Shown here: positions 47,482 through 58,600 of the stretch, one piece after another
How positions within the stretch are numbered: the first letter of the stretch is position 1
Layout of the letters: every line of letters begins with the position of its first letter
Source of the DNA: Beverwykella pulmonaria
Lineage: Eukaryota; Ascomycota; Dothideomycetes; Pleosporales; Melanommataceae
Direction of reading: 5' to 3'
Length of the DNA: 64,000 bases
Assembly: GCA_001599595.1 (NCBI GenBank)
Contig: BCHH01000006.1
Span: 1,775,902 to 1,839,901 of the forward strand
Program-made: the position numbers and the translations under genes
The notes under the pieces: generated by a model
What the model was told of the DNA's origin: nothing
Seen by the model: the letters and a program-made list of their open reading frames with translations, nothing else
Database searches by the model: none

Positions 47482-49987
47482 ATGGAGACGGAAACACTCA
47501 TGGCTGAAGTAATGGCACAGCGAACCAACGGTGGCAGCTCCACGCCGGGGCTGCAGCGCCAGCCGTCCTTCTCCTCCTTCCCGCCCTCGCGGTCCCCCTC
47601 GATATCAACGCGCAACGACAGCAGGAAGCCCCGCTCTCCGCAGCCTCCCATGCTCAGAGAAGATGACGGGTCCCTCAGCTCATCTCACACCTCATCGCTA
47701 TCGCCCATCGCCAGACGGTCCAAGGCAGGGGGGAAAATCCGCTCCCAGTACCCCGCCGATTCTATCGAGAATCATGTCGAGTACATATTGGTGGCCTCGT
47801 TTGATATTGACCGCGGGTCGGTCATGGAACACCAATATCCGGGCCCCATCAGCGGCGACGAGACCATGCTTGCAGAGCTGATGCTGCCGGATCAAGCACA
47901 CGTGCGAAGCCAGGATTGGACCATCTTCTTCCTCCACAAGGACACGACCGCGGAAGAAGAGGAGAAGGAGGCACGGAGGGAAAGAAGACGAAAACGCAGG
48001 CGGCGGAAAGACGGATTGGATGACGAAGAGGATACCCTAGCCGGAGGCGAGGAGAGCGAAGAGGACGAGGACGACGAGACGGACGATGACGACGAAACCA
48101 GCGAAGAAAGCGAAGAGGATGACGACCCTGACGGGCCGCCGCTGATCTACGTGTTGAATTTGGTAAATACGAAACACGAAAACACGGCCAAGAGGTATGC
48201 CGGCCAAGCGTGTTTGTCTCTCCCTGTTGCTGACGTAATATAGAGGAGCGATTGTGAAAGCCATGGCCATTTGCACAAGGCACTCTTTTCTGCACATATA
48301 CAAACCCCTTCTGCTGCTGGCACTCGAGGAGTACTTCAGGGCGCCTGTCCTCGAGACACTGGCCTCCCTGTACCATGCCCTAAACTCGATGGACCTGTCC
48401 TTACTCCCGAAGCTTTCACACCTAGAAACGTTTGTGCTGCAAGCTAGCGACGCCAAAGACATGTTCATCGAAAAATTTCATCACATGATCAAGCAGCGTA
48501 AAGCTGCCGATGCAGAACGCGACTCTCTTCCGTCGGCACTTTCTGCAAGCTCAGCAGAGCTCACGCGTAAGACATACGCTCCACCGCGAGACACCCACGA
48601 ATTTGAATCAAAGGTCAACTACAATGGCATTCCAGTTCCGATTAAGGTCCCCACAGCACTCAGTCCTGAGACCGTGGGAGACTTCTCCCTCATCAAGCTT
48701 ATACAAACTTTCTCCACACCTCATTCTACGCAACCTCAACCTTTTGCTCTCCATCCTCATCTTACGACCAGCGGCGCTTATACCCATCCCATCATTGTTC
48801 TTGTTAATGCTCTTCTAACCCAGAAACGTATCATCTTCCTCGGCCACAACCGGCCATCCAGCGAAGTCGCAGAAGCAGTCCTCGGTGCATGTGCTCTAGC
48901 GTCAGGCGGTCTCCTCCGAGGCTTCGTCCGTCACGCCTTCCCATATACCGACCTTACCAAAGTCGACGACCTCCTCAAAGTCCCGGGCTTCATCGCCGGA
49001 GTGACCAACCCCGCATTCTCGTACAAGCCAGAATGGTGGGATCTCCTATGTGACCTACCAACCGGTCGCATGAAAATCAGCAATCGTATAGAGGGCGCTC
49101 TCACGACGGACGGCGTCTTATTCTTCCAGCAACAAGGCATCCCTGTTGGTGTCGGTCAGCAAGGAAACGACAGCAAAGGCGGCATTGACCCCACCGGCGA
49201 CTCTCAGTTCATGGAGAGCTTACTCCAAAGCATCGCAAACCGACACGGCGAGAACGCTATCCGTGCCAAGTGGCGGTCTTGGATACTGAAGTTCACCCGC
49301 ATCGCCACTGCGTTCGAAGAAACCGTCTACGGCGCCTCGGCTCTTTACATCGGCTCCCACGAAACCGATGTTGGGGCCTACGGCGTTTCGGGCCACGGCT
49401 TCGTTTGGCCAGACGAGAACTCCCGCATGAAGGAACTCGCCGCAAACGTGCACCGCGTTGAAGGCTGGCGCAGCACGCGCTCATATTACTCCTTCGTGCA
49501 AGACCTCGCGCGCAAATGGGACAAGAGACCCGTGCGTGGCATCGATCTGCACCACCAGCACGACCGACTACGCTGTCTGCGTCTTTCGCATGACCAGAGC
49601 GCTGCCATCTATCTCGCGTTCGCGCGCGCTATCGAGGAAGCTGGATCCCCGGACTCGTCTACTTCCGACCTCTCATCTGCCATATCGCAATCCCTCACTC
49701 TTACCAGCGATCCGAATCGTAAACCAGGTGAACAGCTGCAGTACGACACCATTTTGCAGCTCCTCTGCGTGATCCCAGAATCAAATTCTGGACTCTTCTA
49801 TCTAAGCTTAGGCTTGTTCCACCCGCGGCTGGATGTCAGGTTGAGTGTAGTCAGACTGTTGGAGAGGATCATGGAACATCCTGCCGGTCGACACTTCTGG
49901 GCTACGCTGGGGCGGTTTGCTAAGTTGGCCTTCTTTAGGGTGAAGAGGGAGGAGGCGGTGGGGGCGGTGGGGGCGGTTGGGGCGTAG
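47482..49987 (+). CDS. afi1: Afi1-type DENN-related polarity protein
   Basis: Exons are 47482-48194 and 48244-49987 (818 aa) with a 49-nt intron. After a serine-rich N-terminus, [20 protein letters not shown] and the acidic, basic-patterned insert ([20 protein letters not shown]) fit the Afi1 docking domain. The SPA (stabilisation of polarity axis) part is recognised from [40 protein letters not shown] and [10 protein letters not shown]. Yeast Afi1 links the ARF3 GTPase to polarised sites at the cortex; hyphal orthologues act in polarity. The C-terminus ends in three VGA repeats encoded by a GGGGGCGGT tandem, probably a recent slippage product. Confidence 0.85.
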
Positions 49988-50727
49988 TAGTAGTGAGGGT
50001 GGAGATTGGAGACAGGAAATAGATCTACTGCTACTAGATATAAATTGTAGCCCTATAAATGAGAACTTGGTGCTCTACGTTGTAGGTTTATGTGATATTA
50101 AGGCTCATGATTGCGATACACGTGTTTGGCGAAGTTTATGTTCACGCTGTTCCTTGAGTGTGAATGATAAGGTCGAGTAGATGTCACCGCGTAGGCCACC
50201 AAGGTATGCATTTAATCTCACGCACGAATCAACTTGGTGCTGATTATTCGTACCTTTTGGTGCGTTTTGGAGTGATCAGTTCGGTAGTGCGGTCGGTTCG
50301 GTAGTGAACCACGTTAGACAGCAAGCCTGCATTAGAAAAAAGATTCACCCCGTTTAGGCAATCTGGTCTTCGCTTACGATTTTCGCGCCGCCGCACCAAG
50401 GTAATTGCTAAGTACACGAGGACCTGGTCCTCTGGGCGGACGCTATCTGCACCTCTCTTGATTAATCCCTAATCAAATTACGTTACTGCAGAAACCTGCA
50501 GTATATGTTTCAACGTTAAAGATCCAAACCAAAATATTTTACGAAGCACGGGGAAATCTTTTGTCCGCCAATAGTAATCGACTCCACGAGGCCACTTTAA
50601 GTCAGACCTGCCTCCTTTTGCAGTCAACAAAATTTCCATTGGTTCAAAACTCTTCAAGTGCCAGGCCACCACGAAAACCATTACACTCCACATCGATTTG
50701 CACCCCCTAAAAACACACTTCTCGGTC
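49988..50727. other. Boundary spacer between core and accessory DNA
   Basis: About 740 bp; composition shifts here from GC-balanced to AT-rich. No gene seen. Confidence 0.4.
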
Positions 50728-52895
50728 ATGGCGGAACTATGCACAGCTTGCTCGCAGTTTATCGTCAGGATCTCTAATATTCTGAAGGCCGTTCATTATG
50801 GATCAGAAAATTTTGCCACTTGCTCTCAGATCGAAACCGCTGCGTTTACTTGCACATTTTGCAGAGTGTTCTGGAATTCTATACAGCGCATGGCAACAAA
50901 CATCGACTTCAACGTCACTCTCCAAATTCACTGGTTCGTATCTAAGCCTGGCCCTACATTCATGATGTTGGACATTCCTACTTCGGAAGACAGATCGGAA
51001 GACTTCTTCACGATTCACTTGCTAAGCGCCCATTCTACACCCTCCAATATGCCTTTACGGCAAAGGTATCTCATATCATATCATAAAAGTAAGAACTCCC
51101 TACGACTTTTTAACTATTCAAGAATATACTTGTAGTGTATCATTAGATGCGATGATATTTCAAACGTATTTACAACCATCTTTACAACCTCCTCAGATTT
51201 GCTAAAGAGGAATTTGCCTAAGCAAGAAGTGTATGATTGAATTCTTTTATTTTGTCGATTCACTAGGTTCTCTTCCTATGTTGTTTTTTATAGTCACTTT
51301 GGATGCATGATCCTCAATAACCATGACCAGTCCTTGAAAATAGTCATGATGGTGGCCCGGATACTGACATAACACATCACCTTCCTATTTGGCAACCTGG
51401 GCTACTCAATATGAACACCCGATTCAAATTTGTGGACAGTTGTTATTTAAATTGCATAAAGCATCACGCAACCTGACGAAAAAGGTTGGCTGGGTATCCA
51501 TCTAGACTCCTAGATCTTCAGGAGTTTGAGAACGGCCGCATTTGTCTTGTTAACACTGCTTCCTTGCAAACCTCGCTACCGGAATACTTTACCCTTAGCC
51601 ATTGTTGGGGAAAGGATCAGCTACTCAAGACGACTCAAGACACTCTTCTGAAGCACCAAGAAGGGGTACCAGTTGCGGATTTACCCCGAACTTATTTAGA
51701 TGCCGCCAAGGCTTCTCAACGCCTAGGAGCGCAATATCTATGGATCGATTCATTGTGTATAGTTCAAGACTCGAAAGAAGATTGGGAACGGGAGGCTCAG
51801 GCTATAGCCTCTATTTATTGGAATTCAGCCTTAACGATTTCAGCAACTTCATCTTCCGACGGCCAAGGCGGATGTTATCTCGAAAGGCATACTGGAACTC
51901 TTGAATCTATTTCTCAAATGACTCAGAACGGGTATCAATATTCTGTTAAGCTTCGAGATCGAATAGTGGGGGAGAACATCGCAAAGCCTTTACTTAGAAG
52001 GGGTTGGGTTCTTCAAGAAACCGTACTCTCCCGACGCATCTTGCATCTGACATCGAATCAGATTTTCTGGCAGTGCAAAGAATGCTTCCTTTCAGAAGAT
52101 GGCTCCGTTGCACAAGACGAAACTAGTGGCAGGATGGGGCTCTCGCCCCAAGGATTGGGATTCGTCTCTGAGATAGACATAGACGACAAAACCTCTCGAG
52201 ACCGGATTTCGATGTGGCACGCCTGGATTGAAGACTACAGCAGTCGAGATTTCACCTATGAAAAGGATAGACTCCCTGCTCTAGCTGGTTTGATCCAGTA
52301 CTACCAACTGAACACCGAAGACATACCTCTGATCGGACTCTGGTTTTCAACACTTTATCTCGATCTGGCTTGGTCGGTGGACGATCCAAATCAAGCTAGT
52401 AAACTGATTGAGTTGCCCTCGTGGACTTGGCTCTCTGTACGCGGCCAGATCGACTATTCCTCTACCGATGACATTGAGGATATTTCTGAAATAACAACCC
52501 CGCTTCGAGTAATGGCTCACCGTGTTGAATGGTCTGGAGCACCGTATGTCTCTCGACTAACCTGGTCAAGACTGATTCTATCATCTAAATCTTTCCAACT
52601 TACCCTCACTGAAGGGCAAGATGAAGATGTTTTCACACTCGTAGATCATAACGATGTCTCAACAGAGGAACTTTCCAGCACCTTCGATACAGTCCAAGAA
52701 TTTAGCCATGGGATGGAAATCACATGTCTAGTCCTGTTTCGTCTTTCCGCCACGATCACTTATCTTATGCTCAAGTCAACGAGTAAGTCTGGAGCCTATG
52801 AAAGGATCGGGTTAGGCACTATGTTTACCAATGGGGAAGGCTCATCAAAAAGCTTTCTTGCGAAGCTAGAGGTGAAGATCATCGAATTAGTTTGA
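50728..52895 (+). pseudogene. HET-domain (heterokaryon incompatibility) gene, probably interrupted
   Basis: The N-terminal exon (50728 to about 51072) encodes MAELCTACSQF and CSQIETAAFTCTFCRVFW, the cysteine-rich N-terminus usual for HET proteins. The main frame to the TGA at 52893-52895 has the HET motifs LSHCWGKDQLLKTTQDTL, YLWIDSLCIVQDSKEDWERE, ASIYWNSALTISATSSSDGQ and RGWVLQETVLSRRILHLT. Just before it, an in-frame TGA (51474-51476) splits FVDSCYLNCIKHHAT from RKRLAGYPSRLLDLQ, where homologues read through with no break; a CGA-to-TGA change would explain it. Exons between 51073 and 51430 are unresolved. HET proteins trigger cell death on fusion with unlike strains. Confidence 0.7.
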
Positions 52896-53999
52896 GAATG
52901 GTCTGGCCACGCCAGTTATTAAACTTATCGACCCTGCTCGTCTCATTACTCTGTTGTACCTTGAAACCTTTATATTGGGGACCTTACATGCATCTGTGCA
53001 CCATAGCAGACATAAGACTGAGAATGATATTACATTAAAGTTGTTTGATTCGCTGAGCTTGGAGGACCATGAATTCATGATGTCAAGGGCAATTTGGATC
53101 TTAGAGTCATTTGAAAGCGTGGCTGTCCGAACAGTGGATGTTGTATATTACAGAGGTTAATATCACGTGGTGTGACCACGTGATGTGGCCAGTGCGCTGG
53201 GACCGAGCGCGAACAATATGTGGCCCCTCTTCCCTCGTACGTAGTACAGAAGGCAATCAACGAACAGTTACTTGCCCACCCTACTATCCCCGCGCGCTGT
53301 GTACACCGTGCAAAACATGCTTTGCTCCGCTCACCTTGCTAACACCAAGCTAGCTAGCAAAGTCCATTCAACAGTGGCAATTATTAACGTCGAGTGACAG
53401 GAAAATCTGGTAATACTAGTGGACGTGGATGTGCTAAAATTCCGGAAGGAATGCCATTAATGCGGCATTCGAGGCGTTTGACATAGTACATTTGTGTTTG
53501 TGAGCGAATCCTTGACGAACACAGAGGGTCATTTGTGACTCTAAGGACTAAGCGACCGTCGAAGTTTGCCGAAATGCTTCCCGAACCGAAAGGTTGGCAG
53601 ACCGTACTGGGCATAGCAGTAACTTATTCAATGAAATGATCGGTCTGAGAGTATCCATTGTGGAGAGAGGAAGCGCTGTAGTGTGAAAAGCGAGGGCAAG
53701 CGGAAGGGCCTGGTGAAAATAAACGAATAATCTCCCAAGAATGCACCTTAATGCCCACAGAGAGTGGTAGAAGAGAACCGCATTGTTATTGACGAAGGCT
53801 TTTGTGAGTTAAGGAGTATTCAGAATTAATGAACATCTGGACGGAAGTCGAAAATTGTGAGCCGTTCGAGGTTTTGTTTGTTTGCTCAGCCTGACGCACG
53901 AACTATGCCGGGTACTTATTGAACGCGTAGGGCCTCTCGTTGAACTCCTCACGCAACGTCTTGTATGGTAGCCTTACCGCACCTGAGATTTTTATCTGT
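52896..53999. other. Accessory spacer with palindrome
   Basis: About 1.1 kb. An 88-codon open stretch (52897-53160) without ATG start or family match follows the HET gene; the 23-bp palindrome at 53162 is listed separately. No other gene seen. Confidence 0.4.
53162..53184. repeat. Perfect 23-bp palindrome with two CACGTG boxes
   Basis: ATCACGTGGT, a 3-nt loop GTG, then ACCACGTGAT. Two CACGTG cores face each other 7 bp apart, which could be a bHLH operator or a small hairpin. Confidence 0.8.
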
Positions 54000-54458
54000 A
54001 GTCACCGATAGCTAATTGAGCCCCGATCAATAACTACTGATAGCCTCTTGTGACATTTCCTTGTTGACGTAGAGGTCCTTGCTAGGACTCCAATACTTAA
54101 AGGCGCGCTTACGGATGACCTCTAAGAGGTCCCACGCTTGGCTAAAGGGGAACTTGGGGCACTGATTGACCTCTGTACAGTATATGTATTAATCTAGTTG
54201 TTGCTAGCGCTCTTTTGCCATGTAGAGGTTGACTTTGTGCGTAGGCACTGTCCCATGAAGCTTCTGCCAGTACTCCTCCAGCGAGGACTCCTGGTGTAGG
54301 CCCATATACATGACGATTGCGAAGTACGTATACAACTCGCTTGTAGACGTAGGTTTCCGCCTGTGGCGGGCAGGTGTTGGCGGCGAGGCTGCCTGGAGCT
54401 TCTCAGTATGCTGATTTGTATGAGTCATGGGGCCCCCCTTTTGCGCTCGCATGGCCAT
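54000..54458 (-). mobile_element. piggyBac-like transposase relic
   Basis: The minus strand has an 84-codon frame from ATG 54458 with TSTSELYTYFAIVMYMGLHQ and ESSLEEYWQKLHGTVPTHK, the N-terminal start of the DDE_Tnp_1_7 (piggyBac) domain. After a stop, further fragments in shifted frames read FPFSQAWDLLEVIRKRAFKY and WSPSKDLYVNKEMSQEA; the last aligns with the first catalytic block (W-P...L.VDEaM), with the catalytic DE replaced by NK. Multiple stops show it is dead. Terminal repeats and TTAA ends were not found. Confidence 0.65.
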
Positions 54459-55099
54459 GTGTGCCCATTCTACCAGTACTACCTCATCCCTTCATCGTCA
54501 CCTCACGCACATCACATATACATCTTTTCTCAGCAACATGTTAACCCTCGTTCAGGCTTTAAAGTCAGTGTCTCCAATTTTGACGATTTTCTCGTAGCGA
54601 ACGGGCTTCCACCCCTCGGTGGTGGATATCAGCCTTCCCCGAAAGAGGCGGAAGACATCGTCAAACTCTTCAGAGACCATGGCATAGATTGCGAGGTCGG
54701 AGTCTTTGTGCCATACGTGCCTGGGTTTAACAGGTCGCGCCATCTATTCGTCTGCTGCGATTGGGTCCATGTGCTTGCCACAAGGGATCTCGAGGGCGTG
54801 CTACAAGAGCCAATACCGCCTGCGTTTCAACATATGTGCGACACCCTTGGAGCAGAGTCGGGTATCTCAAGGTATATTGTGTATAACGAGGAAGCATTCT
54901 CATATACACCACCAGAAGTTATCCAACGCAACACAGTACGTTCACTGCTGTTCAGTATACAGGTGATGCTAACACAGATTAGGCGCCAATTGGGTGCGGC
55001 GTATGCGACGCGGTTTTCAGTCTCTGGCAAGATCGAATGAGACATCGCCACGACGAGCATGGAATCTCTGAAGATCAGAACCCACTGCCTGATTGCTAG
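54408..55099 (+). CDS. Unrecognised fungal protein (lineage-specific)
   Basis: Exon frame from 54408 (first in-frame ATG; true start uncertain) to 54935, then 54983-55099, with a 47-nt intron (GTACGT, branch GCTAAC, ATTAG). Splicing adds APIGCGVCDAVFSLWQDRMR and ends in SEDQNPLPDC at the TAG 55097-55099; reading through the intron gives a shorter, non-natural end. The core reads FDDFLVANGLPPLGGGYQPS, RDHGIDCEVGVFVPYVPGFN and FVCCDWVHVLATRDLEGVLQ. A TTCAG acceptor at about 54556 hints at a further intron in the 5' part. No known domain; it overlaps the transposase relic on the opposite strand by about 50 bp. Confidence 0.45.
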
Positions 55100-55718
55100 A
55101 ATCCAGGTCGATGTGGCATCGCGGGTTCGGTTTGGTGAAGGTCATAGGAGGCAAGGGAAGAGCGCGCTTCGGACACAGCACGGTGGTCTAGGGTGGCGTA
55201 CAAGTACCACCTAACGAACGACCCTACCTGCCCTAATCTGGCATAATCCGCCCTAAAAGGGCCGTCCTACTACCAGGGGCCTTACAAAAACCACCTTCTA
55301 GGAAACCAATTACTGCTGTGCTTATAGAAATAGAAACACTTAACTGATAATTCAAATCGTCGATCGAGCGTCGCGTGAGAGGCTCGATGAGATGAGCTCA
55401 CATAAGGTGAATGTGATGAGGCTAGGAGATCTCGTCGCAAGAATTGAAGATATGTGTAAGATGCTTGCAGTCTAACTCTGAATAGAACAGTCCATCATGG
55501 ATTTTGGACAGACGGAACGTGCCTTAGCAGCTACACGGAGGAATAACAGGGTGTATAGTGTAGCTTGTCCAGTGGCTATGCAAAGAAGATACACAGGTCT
55601 GCAACGCACATTCTCTCTTAAACACAAACTACCATCATCTCTCTCATCAATCTTCCAATTATCGCCATCCTGCTGGCTATCCTTGCAGATAGGCCACGCG
55701 CATGATGTCGCGCCGCAG
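55100..55718. other. Accessory spacer
   Basis: About 620 bp. A 95-codon plus-strand frame (55497-55784) shows no family features. Nothing else recognised. Confidence 0.4.
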
Positions 55719-56150
55719 CTAGACATTGCCACTTGCCATATCATCGATGGATTTTACGAATCCCCAAATCATCATGTTCTTTGAAGCCGCAGCCCTGATG
55801 CTGGGGTCCACGGTAAACGCCGGAGCAGGTGCTTTACCTGGCGTCTGCCGGTTTCTTCCGAACACCAACTGCTCCTGTTGTCGGTACGGCTCCGTAGAGA
55901 TCTGCGGAAACGTATTCAGGGCAGCGGCTAAGGCCGAAGGGTTCGCGGTGTCAAGCTGGTTGCCGGAGGATGAGAATTGCTGGGTTGTGGGTTGCTGGGT
56001 TGATGTCCCACTCTGTTGAGTTGATGTGCTTCCGCTATTGGTTCCAGGGCAAAGAAGCCATCGGTCGCCTGAATGATAGTATTTTCTATCTTCAGACCAC
56101 CAGGTACTGTCGGGAGCTTGAAAAGGCATGCTAGGACTTTCTGCATGCAT
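55719..56150 (-). CDS. Small hypothetical protein, glutamine/serine-rich
   Basis: Single open frame of 143 codons from ATG 56150 (a second ATG lies at codon 8). The N-terminus has a WW-like patch (STWWSEDRKYYHSGDRWLLC), followed by a low-complexity region (STSTQQSGTSTQQPTTQQFS) and LAAALNTFPQISTEPYRQQE. No signal peptide or membrane segment. It could be a real lineage-specific gene; no family is recognised. Confidence 0.35.
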   Translation of the reverse strand: MHAESPSMPFQAPDSTWWSEDRKYYHSGDRWLLCPGTNSGSTSTQQSGTSTQQPTTQQFSSSGNQLDTANPSALAAALNTFPQISTEPYRQQEQLVFGRNRQTPGKAPAPAFTVDPSIRAAASKNMMIWGFVKSIDDMASGNV

Positions 56151-56784
56151 ACGTCAGCTTTCAGTCGAGGAGGAAGTATAGGTAAAACTAAACAGACATG
56201 ATCTGGGAGTGTGTTAGATGTCGACACTTGCGAGATGGTTGATGATGAATAGGAACGTCGTGGAGCTGGAATGACGGTAGGGACGCTCTAATATATAGGC
56301 AGAGTAAGACACTTCACGTGCTGTTTTCAACGCAGCCACCAATAGCCGCCGAGCTAACTAGACAATATGGTGACGTGGGTGTTGGGAGTCCGAGCGTCTA
56401 TTGACTGACTAATTAGGTCATAGAATTAATTTATCCCCAAGGCTACAGTCTTAAGGGCTCGCCAATGCTCTATGCTGCTAGATCCTGTGATCAGACCTGT
56501 CTAAGAATGACGGCGTTGATGAGTACGACTGGCCGTTGCGGGGATCACGATCCTTTAAGACGGGTGTCGATATAAAGAGGGTTGGTGGGCTAGACTTTTG
56601 TTCATTTATCACAGACCTCTATTCCTCCGTTGCCTGCACTCAACTGACCCAATATATGGTTTCTTCTTCGGACTTCGGCTTGGGTCTAATATACATTCCA
56701 GAACGCTCGCGGTTCCATATTTGATTTTGAGGCCCACATGGCACAGTAAGGGGATCTACCCATTTAGCTTTTTGTAGCTAGTCT
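56151..56784. other. Accessory spacer
   Basis: About 630 bp, AT-rich; no gene recognised. Confidence 0.4.
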
Positions 56785-57440
56785 CATGGATATCTAGGCA
56801 AGCTCTCCAACCTCCTGCAAACCCAGGTATTCCCGGGACAACACCACACTTCTGGAAAGCATCGACTTCTTCTTATGCTAAAATCACGATTGTCTACAAC
56901 AAAGGGGCCCAATATACATACGAAGATGTCGTTTGGCATGTGTGGGGAGAAATATGTGACTTGTACTTTCCCAAGTTTGCGGCAACACCCACCAGCCCAC
57001 GGTGGTCCATTGACCGAGAGGCCTACAGATACCTTCCCCCCAGCACTCCTTCCCAAATTAAGCCGGATCTCATCGCAGTCCGGTTGACTCCAGGCCAGAT
57101 GCAACCTGATCAAACGCCCCAGTTCAATTCGAGAGACTACCTTTGGATCAAATGTAAAGCAGCAGGGGAGGACAACCCTTCTGGCTGGAAAAACGTCCTG
57201 GCTGAGTCAGTCACCCGCCTGTCCATGGCGCATCAGAATCGAGTGTTGTACATGATCGTTGCTGTTGGCTGGAAATGCATGTATTTTGTATGGGACCCCT
57301 TGAACCAAATACAGGGTCAGCGGCAGTTATTCATTCGTTCTTCCAACAGCCCCCATTCTTGGCTCATCGACACGCGTATCAATGTAAGGAAAGAGATTCC
57401 TTTGTTCGCTGGGAGGAAGAGGGAATGGTGGCGCACGTGA
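56785..57440 (+). pseudogene. Fragment resembling a PD-(D/E)XK nuclease-like fungal protein
   Basis: One frame, open from a TAG at about 56773-56775 to the TGA at 57438-57440, encodes about 205 residues without a proper start: KITIVYNKGAQYTYEDVVWH, WGEICDLYFPKF, IKPDLIAVRLTP, DYLWIKCKAAGEDNPSGWKN and LYMIVAVGWKCMYFVWDPLN. The order PD ... hydrophobic strand with K-x-K is that of PD-(D/E)XK enzymes, except that lysine stands where the catalytic glutamate is expected. A GAA-to-AAA change would produce this. The N-terminal part is missing or in an unseen exon. Confidence 0.4.
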
Positions 57441-58600
57441 CATCGTGTGGTCCTGGCGTTGGAAGCGAGGTGCTAGTCCTAATCAGGCCTAGTGCACACG
57501 CGACTTCGCACTCATAAAAGTAGCCTCCGTAGATTTGCTGATTGACCAGCGAAACAATCTTGTTCTACACACAGTCTTTGTGTGAGGGATACTTCTGTTT
57601 CCCGGCGGACCTCCTGCGGAGGCCCTTCGGAGGCCTACCGGGCCGTGTGTCTGCAGGTCACGTGATACATCACATATATAGTTTCTCCGAATCCTCTGAG
57701 CATCCTCAAGGATTCGTCTCGACTCTGATGAATCAAGCCTGTTTACTTCTGATCCATCCCTTCGTTCTGTTCCCTGCCAGTACTGCTCTCACAGACATCC
57801 TCTACGTGACGTGTTAATTTAGATGATTGAGATGTATTACTAACAACTAAAGCATCTTCCAAAAAAATAGAGCTTTCGTTCTCTAAATTAAGAGTAATAG
57901 GAGAAGAAGAGACGAGTTATTATCTCTTTTTAGGACCTATGGTAAGGAAAAGTAGAGAAAACTTTGATGTTGAGATTCGCGAGAGAAGTTGGATTTTCCT
58001 TAGGCTTAGCGCAGGCTTCTCGTCACTCAAACGAATTTAGAGCTAGAAATAGTCTAAATTAGACCATTATAAACCATTTCAACATAAGTGGGCGAATTTA
58101 ATTCTTTTTTTAAACTCATAGGCGTCATTTTCATGCGGGAAAGAGGTGGTTTGAGCGGGAAATGTTTGTGACGTTCTTAGTAAGAATATTCTCATTGATT
58201 CTTACACGGTATTCGAATCGAGAATATTACCGGAGATTCGGATATTCGAATCAGCCACAGAATTCTGGGCACCCTGCCTCGAACACGTTACTTGCGCACT
58301 GACCAACTTGTTTTGGGCGCCCGGCCCCGGGCCAACGTTTTACCGGCCTGCGCATTGTTAACCTGGTGATGTCACGCTTTGTTTGCTACTTATCCTCATC
58401 TCCAACCAAGCTTTTCAACTCAACATCTCCAACGAAACTTTTTCGCCATCCTTTATCTCCCTATATCAGAGTTCTGGCTCTAATATTGTCTACTGGTTGG
58501 TCGTTGTGCCTTCTCTTTCCGCCTCCTATCCCTCTACCGTCACTCCTACTCCTTTCTTCTTCGATTGTCACGCCTACCGCCCGCCGTCCTATCAACCGCC
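57441..58600. other. AT-rich DNA, and the Crinkler-type gene promoter
   Basis: About 1.16 kb. It contains an imperfect GC palindrome at 57600-57644 (CCCGGCGGACCTCC paired with GGAGGCCTACCGGG), a strongly AT-rich stretch (57820-58250) and the leader of the next gene. Confidence 0.45.

Noticed and set aside
52897..53160. 88-codon open stretch after the HET gene (LITLLYLETFILGTLHASVH)
   Set aside because: It reads somewhat like protein but has no start, no family match and no clear splice link to the HET frame.
53384..53614. 76-codon minus-strand ATG frame
   Set aside because: No family resemblance, no conserved pattern and no promoter or intron evidence.
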